This document shows, one piece after another, positions 1 through 11,224 of a stretch of 64,000 nt of DNA. The stretch spans positions 27,655,542 through 27,719,541 of the forward strand of contig CM042963.1 of NCBI GenBank assembly GCA_023678885.1, in the 5' to 3' direction. Position 1 is the first letter of the stretch. The number at the start of each line of letters is the position of its first letter. Source of the stretch: Pogostemon cablin. Its lineage: Eukaryota; Streptophyta; Magnoliopsida; Lamiales; Lamiaceae. A program made the translations under genes and the position numbers. Below the pieces are notes generated by a model, which saw nothing but the letters and a program-made list of their open reading frames with translations, was not told the origin of the DNA and searched no databases.

Positions 1-174
1 TCTTCATTTTTACTCCATTTTCACCTGTTATATGTATGTTTAAGATCATTCTCACACATTCCTATGAAAATACATAACACCACCAAAATACACAAAAAAT
101 ACGGATAAAACAATACGCAAAATACACTAAAAAAGGCACTAAAATCTAGGTGAAAATAACGACAATCAATGATC
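1..174. other. AT-rich sequence at the left edge
   Basis: No coding frame, RNA gene or recognisable element is seen here. It is AT-rich plant intergenic DNA that precedes the first copy of the 2 kb tandem repeat. Confidence 0.5.
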
Positions 175-479
175 CTCTATAAAATGACGATAAAATAAGA
201 TAAATGTCTACTCAAATATGGATTTTCACAAGAATATTGTAGGAGTAGATGAAAATGCGATTAAGAGTGATAATCCATTGACTCAAATTGAATCCCGTAA
301 GAATACATATAAAACAGGATAGAAAGGAATAACCCAATTTTTATAATAATATAAATAGAGATGTGCATAAATAAATCTCAATTAATCATAATTTGCAAAA
401 TAAAAAAACAAAAAAAAAAGAAAATGTGATTCCCATAAATGTGGGATTACACAATACCTTTGGGGTGGGGGAAAACACT

Positions 480-573
480 ATTCCTTATTTTAAGAAATAG
501 TTATTTCAAATGGAATAGAAATTCCATCTCCACTAATTATACGAATCATGGGATTGTCAATTAAATAAGGAAT
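480..573. repeat. Short inverted-repeat (MITE-like) element, copy A
   Basis: The terminal arms ATTCCTTATTT (480-490) and AAATAAGGAAT (563-573) are perfect reverse complements around an AT-rich centre. The same hairpin lies in units B (2456-2550) and C (about 52171-52273). No convincing target-site duplication is seen, so the family is unassigned. It may simply be a palindrome carried by the tandem duplication. Confidence 0.45.
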
Positions 574-1080
574 GGTAATCCCATTTCTATTTGATTCCAT
601 TATACCAATCATCCCCTAAGTTGTTAGAAGACATATTAATTGAGAAATTTAGGAAGCACCCGAAGATTTCCAGCTTGGAATTCAGACCTGATGGAGATAT
701 ATTTAGAATTATTAATTTCATAATATTTTAATTTGCTTCCTTTCATATTTACAATAATTAACGTATTAATGTTTTGATTTGTTTCCTTTACATAGATTTT
801 TTTTAAAATATTTTGATTTGTTTCCTTTATATAGGGTTATTTTAATGTAATAGATTTTGTTATTACCTATAAAAAACATGATCTTATTATTGTATTATGG
901 GAGTTGAATTGATTAATGATAAAAGTTGATTACTCCTTACCTCATTTTCGGTATTCTTTTTTTTAAGTGAAAGAAAGCATTAACTGAATCTTGAGTGATG
1001 ATTGATAATCCTTCCTATCCTCATACCATCTAAAAGAAAAGAAAAAATAAAATATTAAAAAGTTTTGATAAATTACCCAT

Positions 1081-1850
1081 TAGCCAGGATGCAGCATATC
1101 TAAGAGGCCGTTTCTAAATACGGCATTTGACACCACAATATGATTTAATATTCGGCATCTCATCATCGCACAATTATACACAAAATTACTGGAATTCTTT
1201 TTGTCGACCAAAACCCACTGCTTTGGACCATCTCTCGAAACTCATGAATTGACTTCGATGAATCCTTCACCAGCATTTCGAAGCCCTCTAATCGCAACAA
1301 GCTGATCACCACATGTTCTTAATGTTAAAACCCCATCCATAACAAGATGAGCTCGTTCGGGCAACCTTTCTACTGAAACCCACTCCTTACTCTTCTTATT
1401 ATACATCCTGATCTCCAAATATATATAATCTGCAGTGTATAATTAATTATTTAAAATAATAATTAGTTGTGGAGCTTCAGATGTAGCAGGTGGATCATTA
1501 TCCCTTGGTGCACCGGCGCGCACTGGGGACATGTTCGGTATTTCTATTCAAGTTTGAATCTCCAAGTTAAATTCCTCGCCATATGTGAGAAGCTTTGGCT
1601 CACCTCCTCCGATCCCTCTAATGACATAAAATTTCCCGTCGATGATGACCCTAGAACATATTTTTTTTTGTCCTTCCCAAAAGTAAGTAGTTCATTTCCA
1701 ACAACCAAAGATTTTTTATTATAATCAGCTCTCAAGCACTTGAGGAGATAGCTAATAGAGTTGTCTCTACCAAAGGCATTGATCAACGAACTTCTATCAG
1801 AGTTATTAAAAGCTTGACTCTGGGTGCCTTTCTGATAGCAACTTTATTTA
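1081..1850 (-). pseudogene. F-box/kelch-repeat protein pseudogene, copy A (SKIP11-like)
   Basis: Reverse-strand frames match an F-box/kelch protein of the plant SKIP11 type in order. An F-box start (GRDNSISYLLKCLRADY) comes first. It jumps by internal deletion to a kelch segment (SLVVGNELLTFGKD), then IPNMSP, LYTADYIYLEIRMYNKK, RLPERAHLVMDGVL, RTCGDQLVAIRG, GEGFIEVNS and a C-terminal NFVYNCAMM. A TGA replaces the Trp expected after GFIEVNS, and the segments lie in different frames. Intact family members act as substrate receptors of SCF ubiquitin ligases. This copy is dead: it has lost most of the first half of the kelch region. No introns are visible, as in many SKIP11-type genes. Confidence 0.75.
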
Positions 1851-2104
1851 CGGTACTCTATTGAATCAACGTACTTGAGTTGTCTATTTTTTAGAATTTT
1901 TCAGTAATCAATGTATTATAGATTTTATTTTATGTATATTTATCTTTAATACGCTCTTGTCGCATCAAATGGTAATAAGAGTTAAATTCTCGATGTTGCA
2001 TTAGAGATTCTAAGTGGGTGTTGACACTAATTATGATGATCATTCATCATATGAAGATGATTTTACGCAGATCTACCAACAAAACAATTTAATGGTGTCT
2101 GATC
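1851..2104. other. Intergenic spacer of unit A
   Basis: AT-rich sequence downstream of the kelch pseudogene with no gene seen. It is similar to 51661-51856 in unit B, although the two copies differ by indels. Confidence 0.5.
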
Positions 2105-2844
2105 TTCAATACAATGAAGATAAAATAGGATAGATGTCCACTTAAATATTGACTCTCACAAGAATATCGTAGGAGTAGACAATAATGCGATTATGGTTGA
2201 TAATCCATTGACTCAAATTGAATACCATAAGAATACGAATAAAAGAGGATAGAAGGGAATAACCCAATTTTTATAATCATATAAATAGAGAAGAGGAATG
2301 AATTATATATATATATATCTTTATTTATAATAGATTTTAATTAATCTTAATTTGCAAAATAAATAAAAAACAAATAAAAATAAAAAGAAAATGTGATTCC
2401 AATAGACATGGGAATACACCACACCACACAATACGTTGGGGTGGAGGGAATCACTATTCCTTATTTTAAGGAATGGTAATTTCAAATGGAATAGAAATTC
2501 CATCCCAACTAATTATACGAATTATGGGATTGTCAATTAAATAAGAAATGGTAATTTCATTCCTATTTGATTCCATTATACCAATCATCCCCTATGTTGT
2601 TAGAAGACATGTTAATTGATTACTTTAGTAAGCACCCGAAGATGACCTGCTCGGAATTGAAAGCTGATGGAGATATATTTAGAATAATTAATTTAATAAT
2701 ATTTTAATTTGCTTCCTTTCATATTTGCAATAATTAACATATTAATGTTTTGATTTTGATTCCATTACATAGGTTTATTTTTAATTGTATTGATCTATTT
2801 CCTTTATATAGATTTATTTTTAATGTAATAGATTTTGTTATTAC
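2105..2844. repeat. 2 kb tandem repeat, unit B, left part
   Basis: This repeats 175-875 of unit A with many substitutions and contains the second hairpin element (about 2456-2550). It stops at ATTAC (2840-2844), the left target-site duplication of AthB, and resumes at 50548. Confidence 0.8.
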
Positions 2845-3090
2845 TGATGGGGGTTTTCTCAACACACAAAATAATTCTCAAGTATAAGGATATCAATTGT
2901 AGTTTCGATAGGTGACCAAGTGATTGTCGTACCCAAGAGACGGATTATTATCAGTTTTATTATGTTCTAATTTACTAAGATTATGTTTGGCAAATTGGTT
3001 TTGAATTGTCATGAAATTAAATAGCAATTAACTTAAATAGCAAATCAAATAATAAACAAGCAATAGAAAATACGGTTGTGATCAAGTAAG
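2845..3090 (-). repeat. AthB 3' LTR, terminal part (U5 end)
   Basis: Reverse-strand LTR end (ends ...CCCATCA), matching 48973-49218 of the 5' LTR. It is cut at 3090 by Cop1, with GTAAG (3086-3090) as target-site duplication, and continues at 11225. Confidence 0.9.
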
Positions 3091-4291
3091 TGTTGGCAAT
3101 TGGATCGTGCGGTCCAACGTGATTCGTTAGGATTAACAGGCAAATATATCAGCGGAAGCATAAAACGTGTTTACCATACTTCTGGGTTGGTGTAGAGGAT
3201 GAACTGCAGAGAACTACCTCTGATCTTCTACTGTATGTCCCAAGTGTGATCCTGCTGTTGTGTGGGCAACAGTCTGCAGGATCTCTCAATCTGCTTCTCT
3301 TCCCTTCTCTCACCAAAAGAGGCGCAGGAATAATCTGAGGGTTCCAGGAAGCTGAGTTCACTTATATATTGGGCTACAGCAGGGACCAGGAGGAGAAATT
3401 GGGCTGGGCCTCAATTGAATTTTAATTAACCAAGCTTAGCCCAAAGCTTTTAATTAAATCCAATAATAATAATATAGTCCACTAAAATATTATTACTGCA
3501 CTACCCGTCCAATCCCAAAATTATGTTCTGGGCTCCTTCTTATTATAAGCCCGACAGTCTCCCCATGTTTAAGATATACAATGTCCATTAATTAATTAAG
3601 TTACTGACAACTCAAATTAATTAATATCTCATCCAAGACTAGTACCACTCAACCTTTTTATCATGCCGGAAATTAATCCACTTGCAAGATTTACATGATA
3701 AACCTTATGAGCTCCTCAAGGGGACATCATCAACCTATAACGGACATGGATTCCTTCTACAATCAACAGCACACCATAGAGACAACACTACTTCCCAACT
3801 CACCGAGTATATTGATTTAATACTTATAAATCTCACCCATTGATGAATCAAAGAAATACATACTGCCCTACGTGTCGAGGTTATTGTATAGGGATTAAGA
3901 GCACGAACTTCCATAATAACACAGATCAAGTTCTTCTATAAGTCAGCATAAGTCGAACGATCTCAGGCGGTCCTGCTCAATACACACAAGTGCACTAATG
4001 TGATTCTATAGCCAAGACAAGCTAATACCAAACCACACTACAACCATACCGATAGAGAGTCCCCGTCTATCTCAGTTGTGAGCATCTGTTTATACTTTAT
4101 AAGGAAACCGATAATATGATCTTTCGCGTGTTGTCGCACAACATATTATCTACAGTATAAAGCAAATGGACTATTGCATCATGCATATAAAATAAATTAT
4201 AAGATGCAATTATTTGATCAATGATTCTCATTTCAAATATTGTTATGACATTGTTCATACTAAAGCTAGACTTTTAGTATACAATCCAACA
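3091..4291 (-). repeat. Cop1 3' LTR
   Basis: 1201 bp, the same length as the partner at 10019-11219. On the minus strand a TATA box (TATATAAG, about 3361-3369) is preceded by TGGGCY motifs. It is bounded by TG...CA. Confidence 0.9.
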
Positions 4292-4302
4292 ATCTCCCAC
4301 TT
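4292..4302 (-). other. Cop1 polypurine tract
   Basis: Reverse-strand AAGTGGGAGAT directly abuts the 3' LTR. This is the usual plant copia plus-strand primer form. Confidence 0.8.
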
Positions 4303-7300
4303 ATACTAAAAGACTATGCTGTCATGTCTTCTGCCATACATCTGATTCCTACTCCCACTACATGACCATTAAAAGCTCTCGCCTTAAGGTCCTTGTAAAT
4401 GATTTACTAGGTCATCATCCGATGCAATCTAGGTGACAACAACCTTCGCCTCATCATACGATTTCTCGTAACAGGTGGTACTCGCGCTCCATGTGTTTAA
4501 TTGCCTCATGGACTTGTGATTTCTTCAAGTTTGCAACTGCACCAATATCATCAATGTAAATTGTGATTACCTTGGGCAAACTTAGAAACACTTCAAAGTC
4601 CATCATGAAGTCTCTAGAGTCATATAGATACTTTGGCTGCCTCATAGGCTCCAATTCATCATCTTTCCATGATGGAGACCGGAGTCTGAAATATATTTCT
4701 ATATAACACTCCTCCACATTATGACTCTACTTCCTAAGATTAAACACATAACCTTTGAGGTGAATTTACTGCCGTCCAATCTGACTAAAAAATCTGAATC
4801 TACGTAATCCACAAGAAGCAGTGAATCTGTCCAGTAAGTCCACATATAATTTCCAGTCCTTCTCAGGCACTTTATAAATGTCTTACCACAGTTCATCATT
4901 CTTGTTCCGGGTTACGTTGATACCCAATGTTCTTGCATTTAGCAAAACAGATGTCCAACATCGTTCATAGCATTTCTTAGATTAAGCTTCCTTATTCGCC
5001 GAAGCATAAGGAACCGCTTTCATCCTCTTTATCTTCTTCTTGTGTCTCAAAGACACATTCACTTAGATAAATTTACATGCTAAACGAGTATGGACTGTAT
5101 CATTTTATGAAACTTGAGATAAGCATAATATCCTTTCTTGTGATCCGTATTACCGTGATCAAAAGGATATATTTTGCCTTTCTTAAGTCCTTTATCTCTA
5201 CCGCTTTATTAACCGTACCCATACGCCCGATAATACTCTTTCATTGTCTCCAATGAGCAAGATACTATCTACATATAGTACAAGAAACACCACTACGTTT
5301 CCGTCACTCTTTACAACACACAAGACTCATCTGCTCATTGATTTAAATCCATGCCACTGGATTACCTAATCAAAACAGATGTTTCACTATCTTAAAGCTT
5401 GCTTTAGTCCATCGCTGGACAATTTTAAGCTTACTATCAAAATGCTATTAGTACTTTGCAATGAATTACTCTGGTTGCTTCACATAGATGTTTTCCTCAA
5501 GACTTCCAATCAGGAAAGCTGTCTTGACATCTATTTGTTGTTCCTCATAATTCAATATGAGCAGCAATAAATAAAAGAATCCAGATCAACATAATCATAG
5601 CTACCAGCGAACATGTTTCCTCATAATCGAACTATTTCTTTCTGAGTACATCTTTTCGCAACAAGCTTTGCTTCCAAGATTTTTACCTTTCCTTATGATC
5701 CTCTTTTATTTCCCTTGACCACTTGCAATGGCTTTTACACCATTTTAGTGATCCTTCAAGCTCCAGACTTAATTTAGAATCCGTAGATTCTATTTCAACA
5801 TACATTGCAACTTACTAAGATTCCGCATTTTAATCTTGTAGTGCTACGTCGTATTCGTGGGACAATACCATGTTTACTAGGGACCAAGTCTCAGGACTCT
5901 CCCAAAACATATATTGATGGGTTGTCATACAACCCTCCCACTACGATAAGGCACTACATTTAATTTTTTATCAGACGTGACACGCGTTGCAGTTTACCTT
6001 GTGGTATTTCTTCTTGTACACTTGGTACTTATACTTAGTGTTTTCCTCTCACTTCCTTTAGAACAACTTATACATGGGCTTGTGATTTATTACATAGTCC
6101 TTTTCCAAAAATCTAATGTTTGTGTTGACAATCACCCTTCGATCTTTTGGACTAAATAAATCACCCTCCATTTTTCTAGGATATCCCATATACAGACAAA
6201 TGTTTCACGAATTACTGTATCTAGGGTATATCCATAAAATGAATTTAATTATTCCAAATAATTCATCATCTATCTAATCATAACCATAAGAGCCTTATCC
6301 CTTCTACTCACCACACCATTCAGCTGGGGCATGCCCGGTGTAGTCAACTTGAGATTTAATCTCAACTTCTGATTATTAGTTTCTAACTATCCTAAGAGGT
6401 CTTCATCATCACGATTGAATCGTAATGATATGATATATTTTCCATGACGCTCACTGTACCAGCCTTACAATTCTTGAATTAATCCAAGAACTTAGACATG
6501 CAGTACATCAAATAAATATATCGGTTCCCAGAATAATCTTTGAATATTCATAACCACCTCTATCCTGGATATTGTTAGGTTCGCTTGAATCAGAATGAAC
6601 TAATTCCAACATATATATCTTTGGCTCTATACCCCACAGCCTTGAAAAGGCATTTAATCATTTTTACTTCCAAGCAAGACTCGCAAATCCGATAGTTTCC
6701 ACTTCAGATAAACCTTACAGTCTATCGGCTATCAACTTTTGAATCCTACTCAAGTAAAATGAATTAGTCTTAGACGCCAAATGTATGTTTAGTTCATCTC
6801 TGAAGGTTCCTTTCTCTTACTCATATTAGAAGATGCATTATTTAATTACTATTTATTGCATCTGTGGGATGTACATGATTCAAGAGTATACTTTTTATCC
6901 ACCAACGTACTTTAACAGGTTATAACCTCATTCCTCATTATTATGACCATGTCATTTAAATGAAATGAAGTGTCCATCCGTTAATGTATAGAAACCGAAA
7001 TTAAATTCTTTCTATGAAACGTACGAAAAGATAATTTCTCATAATCAATCGTTTATTCTTATCATGAGATAAATAAACAACTCCCACTGCAATAGTCACT
7101 ACCTTTGTAGTTTTACCCATGTTATTAAAAATCTTATCCTTACTCAGTGATAAACATTTAGTGATTCCAGTATCTACATACTTCGAGTCAGTAGATGCCA
7201 TCACTAATCATGTTTAAACCATTAGTAAATAAGATATTAACCTTGTTCAGTTCATGATGAAAAATGGCTTTCTTTTGCCACATGTTTTGTTAGAAGTTTC

Positions 7301-7860
7301 CCACCAAATACAACCTCTCGTATTTCAGGTAGAACTTGCTCAAAACATCCAGGCAAATTGTGAAGAATAAATTGATTTAGGTTTCCCTTTCAATTTCTAT
7401 TCCAAGCTTTTCCAATTCATTCATCAATTCGACCATGATCTTCTGCCTTTTAATTTACTCAAGTATCCGAAGAGTTACATGAGACCATCATATTTCTATG
7501 AACCTCTCATCTCTTCACTAGAGACTTTAATAAGCATCATGAGACGTCCTTTGTGAGAATACACATGTATTTTCTTAAGCAGTAATTATCAAAACCAAGA
7601 TTCTTTCTAATCATCTAATTTGGACAAGTAAATATAATGTCTTTTAGTTAATAATTAGTGAAATAAAACCATTCGAAATTCAGAGAATCACAAATAAATT
7701 TATCGATCAAATCTTCGAATTTTATTCTTTTTATATCGATTCCCTCAAAACAATATAAAATAAAATTCACCGACATCTCAAGCACCGTGAGTCTGCAAGC
7801 CACGATAGTGTGGACGTTTACAAACCCGAACATTTACAAGAGAAGGTTTTACCCATTAAT
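4303..7860 (-). pseudogene. Cop1 degenerate gag-pol remnant
   Basis: Only scattered pieces of a copia polyprotein are readable on the minus strand. Near 4410-4720 is the RNase H end (KSQVHEAIKHMEREYHLLRE, then IASDDDLVNHLQGP). At 4720-4900 is the upstream RNase H part (KCLRRTGNYMW, VDYVDSDF, SKFTSK). Near 5250-5300 is a reverse transcriptase motif where the usual YVDD reads YVDS. Near 7000-7200 is a segment resembling the protease region. Stops and frameshifts occur every few dozen codons throughout. No functional protein could be made from it, so movement must have used enzymes supplied by another element. Confidence 0.7.
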
Positions 7861-10004
7861 TTCATTTGTCAACCTAACTTTATGACAAAATAATTAATAG
7901 TCGGTTCCTCTTTAGCCATGCAAATAAAAGCAGTGACTCCGATGGGGAGGATACTTATTATTTACATCTAAGTGTACACCATTATTTAATCCCAAGTCCG
8001 CGGCCCAAGTTTGTGTGCCTTACAGATGGAGAAGTACACACGCACTCGGATAACTTCCTACGATTATCAATTACAAGTCTGTACCAGTGAACCGCATATA
8101 AACTCATCCGATAGGGAGGAAGGTCTAAGCCAACGCGCAAGTTCATATGCATCACATTACAAACGTAATTATTTAATGAAGTCTGTTCCAGCAATCCATG
8201 AATAAACTCATCCGATGGGGAGGAAGGCTCTAATGTCGACGCGCAAGTCTATTCACATCGCTAACAAACCAATAATGGAGGCCGCGGGAATTTATTACCA
8301 ATCCCCTATCCCACTTAGTTATTTAATTACTGAGGGTTTTTAACATGCATATAATATTTCAGAATAAAATATACAACTAAGACATGCTTCTATTAACAGC
8401 CATTTAAATAAATAAATCACATAGAACATGCCTTTAACATATACAACAATAATTGACAATTAAATCAATTAATCAGTTATATAATATAATTAATTGCATA
8501 AAATGTTGGATCAATTAAATAGGCCCAGCCGACCCAAACATTATTAGCATAAAATGAGCTGCCCATTATTAAAATAATTAAGCCCATTTATCTTGCCAAT
8601 TTTTTTTTTATTAAGGTCTAGCCCAATATTTAAAACCAGGCCCAACATAATACCCACAATTAATTAAATCCAGCAATAAATATTGGCCCAGCAGCCCAAA
8701 ACACATTTTAATTAAATTGGACCCATAAGCCCAACAACCAAATTAAAATAAATTGAGCTAGCCTTTTATTTATTACTGAATCGGGCCCAACATCCAACAA
8801 TTAAATAGGCCCATCAAGCACTATAAAAAAAATGAGGCCCAACATGAGGAATAAATATTGCTGCCCTAATCAGCCCAGCAACCCAAACCAAAATGGGAAA
8901 CAAGGCCCAAGGGCAGCCCAAAAAGGCCTGAAGCCCTAGGAAGAGCAGCCGCCCACTCCTCTTCTTCCTCCAGGGAGCTTCGGCACAACCAGTCGCCGTC
9001 GTGCCGCTGTCGCCGGCGGCGCTGCTAACAGACCACCGGAATTCCACCGTCAGCCCACCGCCGATAGCTCCCAGCCTTGAAGCATCACCATCGTACCACC
9101 AGCCGGCATGTATTTCTACAGCGCCGCCGCCTCCTCGATTACGCCGCCCAGCTATCATCAGCCATCAGATCCACGCCGATCTGATCGCCGTCGTGCAGTT
9201 CCCAGCCGGTAGGAGTCGCGGTCGCAGCATAAAAAAAATGCACTGGTTCGTGTCCAATGAGTCGTCTCCGGCGCACGTCTCCGACAAAACGTGCTGGAAC
9301 GATGCTCCCTCAGTCCAACGCCGCCTGCCTGCTTCGAATCCGTCGTGATTCGGTGCCTCTCATCTCGGTTTGAGCACCGTCAGCCCACTGAGATACGAAC
9401 CGCCCGGATCCATCATCGCCTCTAAGCAGTCGCGCGATGGCAGTCCAGAAGACGCTCCATGGCTGTCGCCGACAGTGCTAACGCCGACCACTGCACTCAC
9501 CGCTGCCGCCGATAGTTGGTGAGACTTCAGGGCAAGCCGACGCATCGCCCAGACATGCCTCACCGTGAAGTCGTTGCCGCTGCGTCGCTATCAAACCAGT
9601 CGCACCCCCAGTCGAAGCCGCTTGTCTTTCCAGCGCCGCCGCGACAAAACTGGTCCGGCCGCAGCCACCAGCCGTCATGGTCCGCGCCTTTCAGACCCTG
9701 CCGCCACCTCCAATGTCCACGCGCCGCCGGACGAACATACATAGAGTAGGGGGTGTGTGTGTGATGTGATGATGATCGACTGACTTAGTGTGACCAACAT
9801 AATGTGTACCATGTATTCAATCAAAAAAATACATAACAACAGTATATCACACAACAGTAGATCACAAAGCAATTACAAAAAATAATATTGCAATCACATA
9901 ACCACTTCATACAGATTCTGACCAAACATGCGATTAAAACAGATTATATCACATAATCACATAATCACCCAACCTTACGATTCACGTATCACCACGAAAC
10001 CAAC
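7861..10004 (-). other. Cop1 long untranslated leader with GC-rich island
   Basis: This stretch lies between the primer site (10005-10016) and the first recognisable coding remains. On the minus strand it holds a GC-rich part (about 8890-9750, in strong contrast to its AT-rich surroundings). Then come many TGGGCC/TGGGCT motifs (about 8520-8930), then three copies of a TCCGATRGGGAGGA-like word (near 7938, 8108 and 8213 on the plus strand). Several open frames cross the GC-rich part in different registers, and none resembles a known protein. I read it as a structured leader or a captured fragment. Confidence 0.55.
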
Positions 10005-10016
10005 GCTCTGATACCA
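10005..10016 (-). other. Cop1 primer-binding site (initiator Met tRNA)
   Basis: Reverse-strand TGGTATCAGAGC, two bases from the 5' LTR. It matches the 3' end of initiator Met tRNA used by copia elements. Confidence 0.9.
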
Positions 10017-10018
10017 AC

Positions 10019-11219
10019 TGTTGGCAATTGGATCGTGCGGTCCAACGTGATTCGTTAGGATTAACAGGCAAACAAATCAGTGGAAGCATAAAACGTGTTT
10101 ACCGTACTTCTGGGTTGGTGTAGAGGATGAACTGCAGAGAACTACCTCTGATCTTCTACTGTATGTCCCAAGTGTGATCCTGCTGTTGTGTGGGCAACAG
10201 TCTGCAGGATCTCTCAATCTGCTTCTCTTCCCTTCTCTCACCAAAAGAGGAGCAGGAATAATCTGAGGGTTCCAGGAAGTTGAGTTCACTTATATATTGG
10301 GCTACAGCAGGGACCAGGAGGAGAAATTGGGCTGGGCCTCAATTGAATTTTAATTAACCAAGCTTAGCCCAAAGCTTTTAATTAAATCCAATAATAATAA
10401 TATAGTCCACTAAAATATTATTACTGCACTACCCGTCCAATCCCAAAATTATGTTCTGGGCTCCTTCTTATTATAAGCCCGACAGTCTCCCCATGTTTAA
10501 GATATACAATGTCCATTAATTAATTAAGTTACTGACAACTCAAATTAATTAATATCTCATCCAAGAGTAGTACCACTCAACCTTTTTATAATACCGGAAA
10601 TTAATCCACTTGCAAGATTTACATGATAAACCTTATGAGCTCCTCAAGGGGACATCATCAATCTATAACGGGCATGGATTCCTTCTACAATCAACAGCAC
10701 ACCATAGAGACAGCACTACTTCCCAACTCACCGAGTATATTGATTTAATACTTATAAATCTCACCCATTGATGAATCAAAGAAATACATACTGCCCTACG
10801 TGTCGAGGTTATTGTATAGGGATTAAGAGCACGAACTTCCATAATAACAGAGATCAAGTTCTTCTATAAGTCAGCATAAGTCGAACGATCTCAGGCGGTC
10901 CTGCTCAATACACACAAGTGCACTAATGTGATTCTATAGCCAAGACAAGCTAATACCAAACCACACTACAACCATACCGATAGAGAGTCCCCGTCTATCT
11001 CAGTTGTGAGCATTTGTTTATACTTTATAAGGAAACCGATAATATGATCTTTCGCGTGTTGTCGCACAACATATTATCTACAGTATAAAGTAAATGGACT
11101 ATTGCATCATGCATATAAAATAAATTATAAGATGCAATCATTTGATCAATTATTCTCATTTTAAATATTGTTATGACATTGTTCATACTAAAGCTAGACT
11201 TTTAGTATACAATCCAACA
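10019..11219 (-). repeat. Cop1 5' LTR
   Basis: 1201 bp with the same ends as 3091-4291 and about 18 differences by eye. The duplicated target GTAAG follows at 11220-11224. Confidence 0.9.
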
Positions 11220-11224
11220 GTAAG

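Larger units (their letters stand above)
175..2104. repeat. 2 kb tandem repeat, unit A (complete)
   Basis: The sequence from about 175 (gacgataaaataagataaatg) recurs from about 2105 and again from about 51857, so three units lie in tandem; the second is interrupted by the nested retrotransposons. Unit A holds a hairpin element (480-573), a stretch ending at an ATTAC site (about 862), and an F-box/kelch pseudogene (1081-1850). It shows the unoccupied AthB target site: the flanks of the AthB insertion read straight through here with a single ATTAC. The duplication predates the AthB insertion. Confidence 0.8.
3091..11219 (-). mobile_element. Cop1: Ty1/copia LTR retrotransposon (probably non-autonomous)
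   Basis: Two 1201 bp LTRs (3091-4291 and 10019-11219) begin TGTTGG and end CCAACA, flanked by the 5 bp duplication GTAAG (3086-3090, 11220-11224). On the minus strand the primer site TGGTATCAGAGC (10005-10016) is the classical initiator-Met tRNA site, and a polypurine tract (AAGTGGGAGAT) abuts the 3' LTR at 4292-4302. Between them lie a long leader with a GC-rich part and a badly decayed gag-pol. The LTRs differ at only about 18 positions by eye, so the insertion is the youngest in the stack, yet its coding region is wholly degenerate. Confidence 0.93.

Noticed and set aside
8814..9872. Several overlapping open frames on both strands in the Cop1 GC-rich leader
   Set aside because: GC-rich DNA lacks stop codons by chance; none of the frames shows a known domain and they conflict with one another.
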